Assembly (NCBI GenBank): GCA_030609965.1
Contig: JAUWSQ010000010.1
Coordinates: 1-57,524 of the forward strand
Direction: 5' to 3'
DNA length: 57,524 bases
From: Candidatus Fermentibacterota bacterium
GTDB lineage: Bacteria > Fermentibacterota > Fermentibacteria > Fermentibacterales > JCC-6
The notes under the pieces were generated by a model that saw nothing but the letters and a program-made list of their open reading frames with translations, did not search any database and was not told the origin of the DNA. Position numbers and translations under genes: made by a program. Numbering within the stretch: position 1 is the stretch's first letter; every line of letters starts with the position of its first letter. Below are positions 43,755 to 53,776 of the stretch, in pieces.

Positions 43755-44488
43755 GAAAAGAAATCTGCCACATCGGCCGGACCTGTGCCGGTCATTCTGA
43801 AGAAAATATCCTGCAGGTCTTCTCCGCCTATCTGATCGGTTCTCAGAACCTCTATCAGTCTGCCTTCATGAATAATGCCAAGTCTGTCGCAGAAAACCCT
43901 TGCCACAGGAAGCGTATGAGTTGAAAGTATAATCGCGGCCCCAGAAGCAGCAGCGGCTCTGGCCATCCTGTTGAAAGTTTCAGCGGTTGCGGGATCAAGT
44001 CCCACATGCGGTTCATCTATTACGTACAGAGCAGGGCGAGCTATGAAAGCCGCAGAGAGAACAATTCTCTGGATCATGCCATGGGAATACCCCTCTGCCC
44101 TGCTGTCAATCCAGCCGCCCATATTGAAAAGCTCCTCATGGAAATCTATTCTCATCTCCAGTTCATCCGGAGGAATATCTCTCATCCTGCCTGTGAATCT
44201 GAGGAATTCCCTGCCGGACAGCCGGGGATAAATCGTGGGTTCATCGGGTACATAGGCGATATGAGCCCTTGCCCTTTCAGGATACTCTGCTGTATCTATG
44301 GAATTAACCTCTATTCGTCCTCTGTCAGGGACTACACGCCCGGGTATCATTTTCAGTGTAGTTGTTTTGCCTGCGCCGTTGGGGCCCAGAAGTCCGAATA
44401 CCTCTCCTGCAGGAATGTCGAGGGAAAGATCAATTACAGCGTCAGTCCTTCCGTAGGCTTTAAAGAGGTTTTCAATCTTCAGCATCAT
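43739..44488 (-). CDS. ABC transporter ATP-binding protein without visible permease
   Basis: A 249-residue ABC ATPase: Walker A GPNGAGKT (35-42), signature region YSHGMIQR (134-141, a variant of LSGGQ), Walker B LYVIDEP (154-160) and switch LSTHTLPVA. The subfamily resembles ABC-2-type exporters (natA/ccmA-like) for drugs, lipids or polysaccharides. No permease gene is beside it, so its partner must be elsewhere. The ATG at 44488 overlaps the ftsY stop as TGATG with GAGGAGG just upstream, so its translation is coupled to ftsY. Confidence 0.88.
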   Translation of the reverse strand: MMLKIENLFKAYGRTDAVIDLSLDIPAGEVFGLLGPNGAGKTTTLKMIPGRVVPDRGRIEVNSIDTAEYPERARAHIAYVPDEPTIYPRLSGREFLRFTGRMRDIPPDELEMRIDFHEELFNMGGWIDSRAEGYSHGMIQRIVLSAAFIARPALYVIDEPHVGLDPATAETFNRMARAAAASGAAIILSTHTLPVARVFCDRLGIIHEGRLIEVLRTDQIGGEDLQDIFFRMTGTGPADVADFFSGTGR

Positions 44489-45390
44489 CAACCCTCCTCA
44501 TCCATTCCAAGCATTGCCCGCACGTAGGATTCAAGGTTAAAATCAATAAGGTCGCCGCTTCCCTCACCCACACCGATGTATTTGACAGGTATGCTCAGCT
44601 GGCTTGCCATGGCAAGAACTGATCCTCCCTTTGCGGTACCATCAAGTTTTGTAACCACAAGTCCTGTAACGGGCAGAGCACTCATGAACTGCTGAGCCTG
44701 AGTCCTGGCATTCTGGCCTACGGTTCCATCCAGTACAAGCAGCACCTCGTGGGGTGCGGACTCCATCGCCTTGCCGCATACCCTGTGGATCTTGGCCAGT
44801 TCATCGAGAAGCCCTTTCTTGTTTGGAAGCCTGCCCGCGGTATCAATTATCACAGAATCGTAACCTCTGCTGATACCTCGCTTTACGGCATCAAATGCCA
44901 CAGCTCCCGCATCTGATCCGGGTAACTGTGTAAGTACGGCGGTTCCGAGTCTGTCAGCCCATACCTCGAGCTGCTCCGCCGCTGCGGCCCGAAAGGTGTC
45001 AGCACATGCCATAAGCACCTTTTCTTCCCTGCTCTGCAGCCTTGCAGCAAGACGGGCTATCGTTGTAGTCTTTCCAGCGCCGTTGACCCCTACTATAACA
45101 GTCACAAATGGTCTGACCGCTGCGGTATTCCCGAATCCGGGGAGAGGTGTATTCTCGATAAGGATCGAAGCCAGTGCTTCCTTCCAGGAGAGTCCGGTTT
45201 TCCTGATCTTGCGGGGAAGTTCAGCGACAACTTTCTCGGTGAGTTCCCAGCCGAGATCGCTTCCAAGAAGAATCTCTTCCGTCTCTTCCAGATCTGCATC
45301 TTTTATAGCTGCGCTCCCGAAGAGCCGGTCAAGTTTTCCGGCAAGGGCATCGCTGCTTTTCCTGAGTTTCTTTCTAAGATCAAAAACCAT
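44488..45390 (-). CDS. ftsY: signal recognition particle receptor FtsY
   Basis: The SRP receptor GTPase that docks ribosome-SRP complexes at the membrane. A short N-domain (about 1-85) precedes the G domain: P-loop GVNGAGKT (101-108), DTFRAAAAEQL (131-141), DTAGR (183-187), TKLD (247-250) and the terminal GVGEGSGDLIDF. At 300 residues it is the short form without the acidic A-domain found in E. coli. It follows smc by 8 bases. Confidence 0.95.
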   Translation of the reverse strand: MVFDLRKKLRKSSDALAGKLDRLFGSAAIKDADLEETEEILLGSDLGWELTEKVVAELPRKIRKTGLSWKEALASILIENTPLPGFGNTAAVRPFVTVIVGVNGAGKTTTIARLAARLQSREEKVLMACADTFRAAAAEQLEVWADRLGTAVLTQLPGSDAGAVAFDAVKRGISRGYDSVIIDTAGRLPNKKGLLDELAKIHRVCGKAMESAPHEVLLVLDGTVGQNARTQAQQFMSALPVTGLVVTKLDGTAKGGSVLAMASQLSIPVKYIGVGEGSGDLIDFNLESYVRAMLGMDEEG

Positions 45391-45398
45391 AGGCGTAC

Positions 45399-48300
45399 TC
45401 AGCCTTCACTGATTTGAAAAGCTTTCTCAAGATCGACTGAAGTCATGGATGAAACACCCTTTTCCGCCATAGTTATTCCGAAAAGACGGTCAGCGGATTC
45501 CATCGTTCTCTTGTTATGGGTAATGACTATGAACTGAGTTCTGTTAACAAATCCTCTGAGAAGGTTGATGTAGTTGTCCACGTTCGAATCGTCCAGGGGA
45601 GCATCGAGCTCATCCAGCACGCAGAAGGGAGACGGTTTCACAAGGTACAGTGCAAAGAGAAGCGCAGCTGCGGTCATGGCCCGTTCGCCGCTGGAAAGCG
45701 CGGTGATATTCTCTAATTTCTTACCGGGGGGCCTGGCTATGATCTGAACTCCGCCCTCCAGCGGATCTTCTGAATCCAAAGCAATTATCTCGGCCTCACC
45801 GCCGCCGAAAAGGCTTGTGAACATCTCCTTGAAATGCTTCTTGACCTCAACGAATGTTTCATCGAACTTCCTGGCAGCTGTTCTATTTATCTCGCTGATA
45901 GCGCTCATAAGGGATTCTCTGGCTTCGTTCAAATCAGTTCTCTGCTCATCAAGGAATTCGATCCGTTTTCTGGCTTCCTCATATTCAGCGACGGCCAGCA
46001 TGTTCACAGGACCCAGATTTTCCCTGTATCCCATCTGTCTGTCAAGCTCACTGACGAGCTTCTCATTTGTGTACTCCCAGTATCGGCTGCCTTCGTCCGG
46101 AAGAGTCAGATCCTTAACATTAAGCTCTTCGAAGCGGCTTCTGATAATTACCATTTCACCCGATACCGAAGCTTTGTCGAAGCGGGAAGAGGATAGTTCC
46201 TCTCTCTGAAGCGTCAATTCCTCATCAGCCTGTTTCGATCTCGCAAGCCACTCAGCGCGTTCCGTACTTGCTTCGTTTCTGCTGTTTTCGGCTTCCTCCC
46301 TTTCGGCGGAAAGATTATCCAGGTTCGCCTTGTACTTCTCAGTGATCTTGCTTAGAGCAGATACGACGTTCTTCAGCTCTATGACTCTCTCATCGATTGA
46401 ACCGCTTCTTACCAATGCTTCGGATGAACTGGTCTGGAGACGTTCTCTATCAGTTTCCATCTGCTTGAGCGATGTCTCATGTTTTGACAGTTCAAGTTTC
46501 GCCCTGTTCTCCTCTCTGATCAGGCTGTTAAGATCAGCACCCAGGTTCTCCCTCCGTGTCTCGATCTCCTGAAGAGAGGCTGATAATCGCTCCAGATCTT
46601 CTCCGGAAAGTTTCAGCTGATCCGTGTTCTCGACCGAATCCTGTTCTTGCGAGATCAGCTGAATCGCTGGAAGCTTCTCTTCAATAGCCTTCAATTCGGA
46701 TTGCAGTTCGTTCATTCTATTCCCATAACCTGCAGTGGTTGCCCCCAGTGATGCTTCTTCAAGCTCGGTTGCAGATATCTGACTGCGTAAATGCTCAAAA
46801 GAGGCTTCCTGCACTTTAAGTCTTTCTGTAAGCTCTGTTTCAGCTGAAAGGAGGGTTTCCAATTCAGATGCATGACCACGAGCTTTCTTTTCCGCTTCCA
46901 GGGCCAGAGCTTCCCGCTCGATCACTCCTCCGCCGGATTGGGGGACTCCCAGTCTTACAAGACCATTCTTCCGGAATAGATCACCTTCAAGTGTTACAAT
47001 ATCCAGATCAATTCCGCTGAAGAACCACTGTGCAGCCTTTTCTCTGTCAGGCGCTATAACCGCTCCGGCAAGCAGATTCCTGAAACTGCTGTCGGAATTC
47101 TCTTCAAGGCAGTCAGGCAGCCATACTGCCCCTTCCGGGAGCTCTGGTCTGTCTGCTTCACCGAAGTTCATGCAGTACCGCTCGCCATTGTTTCCATCAG
47201 GCAGAACACCTGGACTGTCCCAGATCATCGAATTCTGGAATGAATCAAGCCAGGCTCCCACAGCTATCCCCATTCCCGCGCGGACTGACATGCGGGAAGA
47301 TATCACAGGAATACCGCCGCGGGGCTGCACCTTTGCTTCCCGAAGGCTGTTGATCCTGGCCTGAAGCATTCCCGCTTCCATCTCCAGAGAACGAATCAGT
47401 GATTTTACCTCAGAGATTTCACCGGAAATCCCCTCACGGGAATGACGGGTTTCGCAAAGTGATGCTGTAAGCTTATCCTTCTTACTCCTGATCTCAACGA
47501 GTCGAATTTCCGCTTCCTTAAGGCTGTTCTGCAGTTCTCCCTGAGCTGACTCAAGCTCTGCCTGCCGCTCAAGAGTATGCTCAATCTCCTGTCTTGCCCT
47601 CTCCCTGCTGCGGAGGTTGTCGGTGTACTCCTTCTGAAGAGACATGACCGTCTCAGATTTCAATCGGTACTCTTCCCGCACCTTCTCAAGTTCCCCGGCT
47701 GATTCAGCGAATTGTTTCTCGGCATGTTCAGAATCACGGGAGGCCTTCTCCAAAATCTTCTCTGCGCTGCCGATCTGCTCCCTCAATGAAACCTCGCAGC
47801 TGATCAGCTCATCCGCTTCATTCCTGAGCTGTTCCGCCCTCTTCAATTCATCGGATGATTCTCTCAGCGAACTCTCTATATGTGAAGAAGTATTCCTTCG
47901 GCGCTCCTCGGTAACCGCCAGCTGCTCATGGATACTGCTCATGGAGCCGTCGAGATCGGCGCATCGGGCATGTTCACCGTCAAGGCGTGTCTGCGCCTTC
48001 TCAAGGGAAACCCTGGCCTGACTCTGTCTCGCGGTCGCTGCTGAGACGGCGGCTGAAGCCTTCTGCTCACGTCCGGTGCAGAGTTTCATCCTTTCTTCGA
48101 GCACCCTGAGTTTTTCCCTTGATTCCTGCAGAGTTCTATGCTCCCTCAGGCAACGTATCTCAGTGATCCGTCTCTCAGCTTTTTCCCATCTTCTAAACGC
48201 GGTGACCTGTTTTTTAAGGGAACTTACGTTACGCTCAACTTCGGAAATGATATCGTCCAGTCTCTCAAGGTCAGCTCCCGCCGCGTTCAGCTTAAGTTCG

Positions 48301-48830
48301 GCACGGTGACGCTGCATTTTGTACTTGACTATTCCGGCAGCCTCGTCGAAGAGGAATCTTCTATCGGAGGGACCGCTCTCTATCATCGTCTTGGTCATAT
48401 TTTTTTCAAGTATCCAGTATCCGTTGCTGCCAAGCCCCCTGTCCACTATAAGGTCCGTAATATCCATCAGCCTGCACCTGTTGCCGTTCAACAGGTACTC
48501 GCTGTCCCCGGATCTGAAAAGCCTTCTTGTAACGGTCACCTCATCAAAATCCAGATCAAGTTCCCTCATTGAGTTATCAAAGGTGAGAACCACTTCGGCC
48601 ATTCCATGTGATTTCCTGAGAACTGTGCCGGAAAAAATCACATCCTCCATACGGTCAGCACGCAGTTCATTGGGGCTCTGGGAACCCAGCACCCAGCGGA
48701 TGGCATCGGCTATATTGCTTTTACCGCAGCCGTTAGGCCCGACAATGCATGAGATGCCTTCCTGAAATTCCATCTCAAATGCATCGGCAAACGACTTAAA
48801 GCCTACTATTTCCAGCCTTTTCAGATACAA
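45399..48830 (-). CDS. smc: chromosome segregation protein SMC
   Basis: A 1143-residue SMC ATPase that organises and segregates chromosomes with ScpA and ScpB. The N-terminal Walker A is IVGPNGCGKSNIADAIRW (Lys37), long coiled coils occupy about 170-500 and 650-1000, and a hinge lies between them (about 505-630). The C-terminal head has LSSGERAMTAAALLFAL, a variant of the usual LSGGE signature, and the Walker B FCVLDELDAPLDD. The start is TTG with GGAG 10 bases upstream. It is the longest gene of the operon, between pgsA and ftsY. Confidence 0.95.
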   Translation of the reverse strand: MYLKRLEIVGFKSFADAFEMEFQEGISCIVGPNGCGKSNIADAIRWVLGSQSPNELRADRMEDVIFSGTVLRKSHGMAEVVLTFDNSMRELDLDFDEVTVTRRLFRSGDSEYLLNGNRCRLMDITDLIVDRGLGSNGYWILEKNMTKTMIESGPSDRRFLFDEAAGIVKYKMQRHRAELKLNAAGADLERLDDIISEVERNVSSLKKQVTAFRRWEKAERRITEIRCLREHRTLQESREKLRVLEERMKLCTGREQKASAAVSAATARQSQARVSLEKAQTRLDGEHARCADLDGSMSSIHEQLAVTEERRRNTSSHIESSLRESSDELKRAEQLRNEADELISCEVSLREQIGSAEKILEKASRDSEHAEKQFAESAGELEKVREEYRLKSETVMSLQKEYTDNLRSRERARQEIEHTLERQAELESAQGELQNSLKEAEIRLVEIRSKKDKLTASLCETRHSREGISGEISEVKSLIRSLEMEAGMLQARINSLREAKVQPRGGIPVISSRMSVRAGMGIAVGAWLDSFQNSMIWDSPGVLPDGNNGERYCMNFGEADRPELPEGAVWLPDCLEENSDSSFRNLLAGAVIAPDREKAAQWFFSGIDLDIVTLEGDLFRKNGLVRLGVPQSGGGVIEREALALEAEKKARGHASELETLLSAETELTERLKVQEASFEHLRSQISATELEEASLGATTAGYGNRMNELQSELKAIEEKLPAIQLISQEQDSVENTDQLKLSGEDLERLSASLQEIETRRENLGADLNSLIREENRAKLELSKHETSLKQMETDRERLQTSSSEALVRSGSIDERVIELKNVVSALSKITEKYKANLDNLSAEREEAENSRNEASTERAEWLARSKQADEELTLQREELSSSRFDKASVSGEMVIIRSRFEELNVKDLTLPDEGSRYWEYTNEKLVSELDRQMGYRENLGPVNMLAVAEYEEARKRIEFLDEQRTDLNEARESLMSAISEINRTAARKFDETFVEVKKHFKEMFTSLFGGGEAEIIALDSEDPLEGGVQIIARPPGKKLENITALSSGERAMTAAALLFALYLVKPSPFCVLDELDAPLDDSNVDNYINLLRGFVNRTQFIVITHNKRTMESADRLFGITMAEKGVSSMTSVDLEKAFQISEG

Positions 48831-48856
48831 GTGATGACGCTCCTATCAGCTGAAAG

Positions 48857-49426
48857 TTATCCCCGAAGTACTCGGAGCTTTTTTACGGATTCAGAAAAAT
48901 AGACAAAAAGACTAATCAGCACAAACCCGAGAGCTAGAAGACCCAGTGGATCAAGACCTGCCAGAATCAGTCCGGAAGACCAGATGGTTGTATCCAGCAT
49001 GTAGGATACGGCTGCGGATGTGAGGTAAACTGACATGGTCAGGGATGTGTATTTACCCCATCTGTTGGACGATGGAGGTGAACCCAGCTTCTTTGCGACA
49101 AAAAGCCCTCCTACGGCAATAATCGCATCCCTTGTCAGGAACAGAATAACGAACCACAATGGAACAGCCTTTAAAAATGCAAGTGTAATAATGAACGAAC
49201 CAATGGCAATCTTATCGGCAAGGGGGTCGAAGATCTTTCCCCAGTCACTTATGGAATTGGTTCTCCTGGCCACAGTCCCGTCAATAACGTCCGAAAAAAC
49301 ACCTATTAATATCACGGCAACAACAGGGAGAATGCTTTTCTGAACCAGGAATACACAGGCGATAACCGCAAGAGGGATCCTGCTCAGGCTGATGAGATTG
49401 GGAAGATTAATAATTGGACCCTTCAA
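48857..49426 (-). CDS. pgsA: CDP-diacylglycerol-glycerol-3-phosphate 3-phosphatidyltransferase
   Basis: PgsA makes phosphatidylglycerol phosphate from CDP-diacylglycerol and glycerol-3-phosphate. The complete CDP-alcohol phosphotransferase motif D46xxDG(50)xxAR(54)x8G63x3D67x3D71 is visible, among about five to six membrane segments in 189 residues. It overlaps recN by 4 bases at its start and lies just before smc. Confidence 0.93.
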   Translation of the reverse strand: MKGPIINLPNLISLSRIPLAVIACVFLVQKSILPVVAVILIGVFSDVIDGTVARRTNSISDWGKIFDPLADKIAIGSFIITLAFLKAVPLWFVILFLTRDAIIAVGGLFVAKKLGSPPSSNRWGKYTSLTMSVYLTSAAVSYMLDTTIWSSGLILAGLDPLGLLALGFVLISLFVYFSESVKKLRVLRG

Positions 49427-51081
49427 AGCTGCTCTCCCCCGCCATCATCCTGACGACCTTGGGCTGCTATCATCTTCTCAGCGTGCTCTGCAGCGGCTTT
49501 TCCTCCGCCCAGCAACCTCGTTAGTTCTTCTGCACGGCTGACTCTGTCAGAGAGAGTATCCACACGTGTAACCGGCAGCCCGTCAAGTATTTCCTTCGAA
49601 ACAGCAAGGTGCCAGTGTGCTCTCGAGGCTATCTGCGGAAGATGTGTGATAACTATGACCTGCCTTCTTCTTGAAACTCTATCCAGAGAATCGGCCAGAA
49701 GATTTGCTGTTTCTCCCCCTACACCGCTGTCGATTTCATCAAACACCATTGTAGGTGCCTGTGTTACGCTGGCCAGAGCCAGTTTAAGAACAAGGCTTAC
49801 TCTGGACATCTCACCGCCGCTGGCTACAGATGGCAACGGGCCTGGTTTCATCCCCGGGTTAGCGCTGAAAAAGAACTCGGGTATCTCGCAGCCATCCGAA
49901 CAGATGCTTACACTTCCTATTGCCAGTGATCTATTCTGTGGAGGATCATTCATCACGATCTGGAATACCGCATCGGGCATACCAAGCAGCGCAAGCTCCT
50001 TCTGAGCAGATTTCTCCAATTCTGCGGCTCCCCTTTTCCTTGATTTTGATAACGCAACCGCACTTTCGTGAATACTCTCTGCTTTTCCAGGTATTGTTTC
50101 CGCAAGCTGCTCATACTCTTTCTCCAGAAGATCGTACTGCTCAAGCTCCGATTCAAGCCCGGAGCGCATGCTGAGAAGATTCTCCAGCGTCCCGCTGCAC
50201 CTGCCAAGCAATTCTGCGTAACTGTCCAGTCTGTCATCGATCTCCCGAATCCTCCATGGAGCGTTTTCTATTCCAGAAAGCATGCTTTCACACTCTGTGG
50301 AGGCTTCAGTTAATGCGATATCCGCCTGCTCAAGAAGTTCCAGTGCATCTTTCGTTTCAATTCCGGAATTTGCAAGGGAATATCGAAATCCTCCGAGAGA
50401 ATCGAGGATGCCATCATCCCCTGAAATCCCTTCCGATATTTTGCCAAGAATTTCGGCACTGCTTTGGACAGCCTTCAGGGAGCGTCTTTCTTCCATGAGC
50501 AGGCTGTAATCCTCTGCGGAGGGATTGAGCTTTTCTATCAGTGAGAGCTCATGCTGAGCAATATCCCTCTTATCCGCTACTGCCGAAAGCTGCGTATTCA
50601 GTTCGTCCGATCGCTTGAGAATATTTCTGTATTCCGTAAACTCGATGCTGAGTTTGCCCGCAAGTGCAGAGCAATCACTGAAACTGTCGAGTGCGGCATT
50701 CTGAACACTGCGATTTAAAAGCGCAGGGGTCGAACCCTGCGAATGAAGGTCAACGAACCCGGCCAGAAGGTTCCTGCTGTCTTCCAGGGTTGTCAGTTCA
50801 TCGTTAATAAACAGGCGGCTTCTGCCCTGTGACCTTACCTCTCTTCTTACCAGACATTCCGAACCATCCTCCAGAAGAAATAGAGCCTCTACGCTGGCTG
50901 AAGCCGATCCGGGCCTGACCAGTGATGTATCCGCCCGCTCTCCGAGAGCCAGCAGAAGTCCGTCGATCAGAATGGATTTGCCTGCACCCGTCTCACCGGT
51001 AAGTATATTCAGTCCGGATTTGAAATCTATCGATGTGTCACTTATTGTAGCCAGATTTCTGAGTGTAAGGCTGACAAGCAT
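49423..51081 (-). CDS. recN: DNA repair protein RecN
   Basis: A 552-residue SMC-like ATPase acting early in double-strand break repair. Walker A GETGAGKS (29-36) is followed by long coiled coils broken near the middle. The C-terminal head has VASGGEMSRVSLVLKLAL (signature) and VFDEIDSGVGGETA (Walker B), then VIVITHLPQIASRAHWH typical of RecN. The start lies a single base after the nadK stop, with GGGG about 6 bases upstream. Confidence 0.95.
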   Translation of the reverse strand: MLVSLTLRNLATISDTSIDFKSGLNILTGETGAGKSILIDGLLLALGERADTSLVRPGSASASVEALFLLEDGSECLVRREVRSQGRSRLFINDELTTLEDSRNLLAGFVDLHSQGSTPALLNRSVQNAALDSFSDCSALAGKLSIEFTEYRNILKRSDELNTQLSAVADKRDIAQHELSLIEKLNPSAEDYSLLMEERRSLKAVQSSAEILGKISEGISGDDGILDSLGGFRYSLANSGIETKDALELLEQADIALTEASTECESMLSGIENAPWRIREIDDRLDSYAELLGRCSGTLENLLSMRSGLESELEQYDLLEKEYEQLAETIPGKAESIHESAVALSKSRKRGAAELEKSAQKELALLGMPDAVFQIVMNDPPQNRSLAIGSVSICSDGCEIPEFFFSANPGMKPGPLPSVASGGEMSRVSLVLKLALASVTQAPTMVFDEIDSGVGGETANLLADSLDRVSRRRQVIVITHLPQIASRAHWHLAVSKEILDGLPVTRVDTLSDRVSRAEELTRLLGGGKAAAEHAEKMIAAQGRQDDGGGEQL

Positions 51082-51082
51082 A

Positions 51083-51952
51083 TTAACCCCTTATTCCCCA
51101 GCCAAGCTTTAAGCCCAGCCTGCTGTAATAATCGGGTTCATCGTGAAATCTGACGCTCATGCATGATCCCTGGCCTCTGGTTACCTTCAGAATCTCGCCG
51201 GATCTCAAAGTCCCGGAAGGTGATCCGTCCGCGGAAATCACCGGGCCGGTACCCCTGAGATCACGTATCTCTACCGAAATTACGCTGTCATCGGACACGA
51301 CAAGGGGCCGAAGAGAAAGTGAATGAGGGCATATTGGAACAACCAGGATAGCCGGCAGTCCCGGATCCAGAATCGGGCCTCCGCATGAAAGGCTGTACGC
51401 TGTTGATCCGAAAGGTGTAGAGATAATGAGCCCGTCACCGGCCATATGAGCGACTTCAGTGTGGTTGATGTAGAGATTGAAATGCAGTATTCCACCGATC
51501 ATCGAACGGTTAATACTGAAATCATTGATAGCTGTAATAACCTGCTCTGAGGGGAATTCAGCATTGAGTACATGAGTTGTATCTATGTAATAATCGCCTT
51601 CTGCTATCCTTGTTATTGTCTGCTTCATACCGGTCTGTTCAGCACTGGCGAGGAATCCGAGATGACCGGCATTCACGCCCAGTACGGGGGTGTTCAACTC
51701 CTTGAAATACCCCATTCCACGAAGAATCGTGCCATCGCCGCCCAGTACGATCGCCATATCGCAACTGTCATTTTCGGGGATATCGAAGTCCTTGAGATGC
51801 TCAGCGGATGGAGCCGCCGATCTGAGAGAGATACCGCACTTATCGCAGTAAGATATCAGGTTCCTTATAAGCCCGGCGTAAGGAGGATTGAACCTGTCGA
51901 GGTAAAGACAGAGTCTTCTGACAACTGCGGGTTCATGAACCAAGAAAATCAC
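51083..51952 (-). CDS. nadK: NAD kinase
   Basis: Phosphorylates NAD to NADP. Motifs in the full frame (294 residues): GGDGTILRGMG (76-86) with catalytic Asp78, VNAGHLGFLA (98-107), then AGDGLIISTPFGSTAYSLSCGGP. The frame opens at a TTG at 51967, but AAAGGA points to a GTG at 51952 giving 289 residues with the N-terminus at IFLVHEP; I prefer the latter, with some doubt. The start lies inside the end of dxs in another frame, so the two genes overlap by 20-35 bases. Confidence 0.9.
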   Translation of the reverse strand: MIFLVHEPAVVRRLCLYLDRFNPPYAGLIRNLISYCDKCGISLRSAAPSAEHLKDFDIPENDSCDMAIVLGGDGTILRGMGYFKELNTPVLGVNAGHLGFLASAEQTGMKQTITRIAEGDYYIDTTHVLNAEFPSEQVITAINDFSINRSMIGGILHFNLYINHTEVAHMAGDGLIISTPFGSTAYSLSCGGPILDPGLPAILVVPICPHSLSLRPLVVSDDSVISVEIRDLRGTGPVISADGSPSGTLRSGEILKVTRGQGSCMSVRFHDEPDYYSRLGLKLGWGIRG

Positions 51953-53774
51953 CGATCCTTTCGGCAAGTGTATCGGGATTAAGGCCCATTCGCTGCATTA
52001 GTTCCTCCCTTGACGCATGGGGCTGAAATTCGTCGGGAATGCCTATTTCAAGTACAGATTCACAGCTCAGATGTGAACTGATAAAGGACCCGAATCCGCC
52101 GGTTACGCTTCCATCTTCAATGGTAACCACCCTGCTGCATGCTTCCGCCAGGGATCTGATCTCTTCAATCGGAGCCGGTTTCAACCAGATTGGATCATAA
52201 ACAGCAGCGGAAATATTACGCTTTGCAAGGAGCAAAGCAGCTTCAACAGCGACGAGAGCCATAACACCTACACCAATGATAAGAACATCATAACCTTCCA
52301 TGAGAAGCTGACCGCTGCCGGGTTCAACACTTTCTGGATCCTGGGATTCAACAGCCGGTTCCTCTCCCCTGGGATACCTGATCGCGGTAGGATTCTCTTC
52401 GAACTGAACCGCTCTTCTAAGAAGCATTTCAAGCATGGCGCAGTTCCTGGGCGCTGCTATCCTGATATTCGGCAGGGGAAGAAGCATTGAAATATCAAAT
52501 ACACCGTGATGCGTCGGACCATCTTCCCCTACGACTCCGCCTCTGTCCAGTGCGAGAATAACAGGTGCGCTCTGCAGAGCAGCATCATGTATCACCTGAT
52601 CAAGGGCTCTCTGAAGGAAAGTACTGTAAATGGCTGTAATCGGTTTAAGACCACTGAAGGCAAGGCCGCATGCAAGTGTAATGGCATGCTGTTCGGCAAT
52701 TCCAACATCGAAAAATCTTTCCGGGATTTCCGCAGCGAACCTGTCCAGTCCTGTTCCATCAGGCATTGCAGCGGTTATGGCTACAATTCTGTTATCTTCC
52801 TTCCCCATTTCAATCATGATTCTTGCGAATGCAGCGGTGAAGGTTTCTCTTTCCCTGCTTCTCCCACTGAAGCCGGATACACCGTGGTATCCGGTCGCAT
52901 CAAGCTCAGCAGGTTCAAATCCCTTGCCTTTTTTAGTTATGACATGAAGCAGCACCGGGCCGGCAATCTCAGAAACTCTCTGCAGAACGCCAGTGATAGC
53001 AGCGAGATCGTTCCCGGGAACCGGACCGATGTAACGGACACCGAAATCGTCAAACAGTGTATCAGGTGTAACAAGAGTCTTCTTCAGTCCCGAAGTTACT
53101 GCATGAGCAGCGTTTCTCACACGCTCACCCAGAGAAGGTATCTTGCCGAGGGCATTCCATACATCCTTCTTTATCCTGTTATATCTGGGATCTGTGATGA
53201 GACGAGTCAGGTGATGTGAAATGGCTCCGACATTGGGAGAAATGGACATTTCGTTATCGTTGAGGATGATGAGCATATCCGTACCCGTATGACCCAGGTG
53301 ATTCAATCCTTCAAGAGCCATGCCGCCCCCTATAGCGCCATCACCAATGATAGCAACAACTTTATGATCCTCCCCGTTAATATCCCTGGCAAGTGCGAAA
53401 CCCAGTGCGGCTGATATGGATGTAGAACTGTGTCCGGTGCCAAAGGCATCAAAGGGACTTTCATCCCTTCGGGGGAAACCGCTTAAACCACCTGACTGAC
53501 GGATCGTATGAAAGCGATCGGCTCTTCCTGTAAGCAGCTTCCATGGATAACACTGATGGCCCACATCCCATATGATCCTGTCTTCCGGGGGTGAATATAC
53601 GGAAAGCAGTGCCACGGTGAGTTCCACAACTCCAAGACTGGATGCCAGGTGTCCTCCGGTGTTATGAATAACTTCGATGATTCTGTTTCTAATCTCATCG
53701 ACAAGAGCAAGTCTTTCCTCCAGACTCAATTCCGATACATTCCGGGGAACGCTGATTTTATTAAGTACGGACAT
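51933..53774 (-). CDS. dxs: 1-deoxy-D-xylulose-5-phosphate synthase
   Basis: The first enzyme of the MEP isoprenoid pathway, condensing pyruvate and glyceraldehyde-3-phosphate with thiamine diphosphate. At 613 residues it is normal length. Motifs: SLGVVELTVAL (46-56), WDVGHQCYPWKLLTGR (69-84), the ThDP motif GDGAIGGG (144-151) with LNDNEMSISPN (171-181), and GEDGPTHHGVFD in the middle transketolase-like domain. AGGAGG lies 8 bases before the ATG. The neighbouring ispA extends the same pathway. Confidence 0.95.
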   Translation of the reverse strand: MSVLNKISVPRNVSELSLEERLALVDEIRNRIIEVIHNTGGHLASSLGVVELTVALLSVYSPPEDRIIWDVGHQCYPWKLLTGRADRFHTIRQSGGLSGFPRRDESPFDAFGTGHSSTSISAALGFALARDINGEDHKVVAIIGDGAIGGGMALEGLNHLGHTGTDMLIILNDNEMSISPNVGAISHHLTRLITDPRYNRIKKDVWNALGKIPSLGERVRNAAHAVTSGLKKTLVTPDTLFDDFGVRYIGPVPGNDLAAITGVLQRVSEIAGPVLLHVITKKGKGFEPAELDATGYHGVSGFSGRSRERETFTAAFARIMIEMGKEDNRIVAITAAMPDGTGLDRFAAEIPERFFDVGIAEQHAITLACGLAFSGLKPITAIYSTFLQRALDQVIHDAALQSAPVILALDRGGVVGEDGPTHHGVFDISMLLPLPNIRIAAPRNCAMLEMLLRRAVQFEENPTAIRYPRGEEPAVESQDPESVEPGSGQLLMEGYDVLIIGVGVMALVAVEAALLLAKRNISAAVYDPIWLKPAPIEEIRSLAEACSRVVTIEDGSVTGGFGSFISSHLSCESVLEIGIPDEFQPHASREELMQRMGLNPDTLAERIGDFLGS

Positions 53775-53776
53775 TA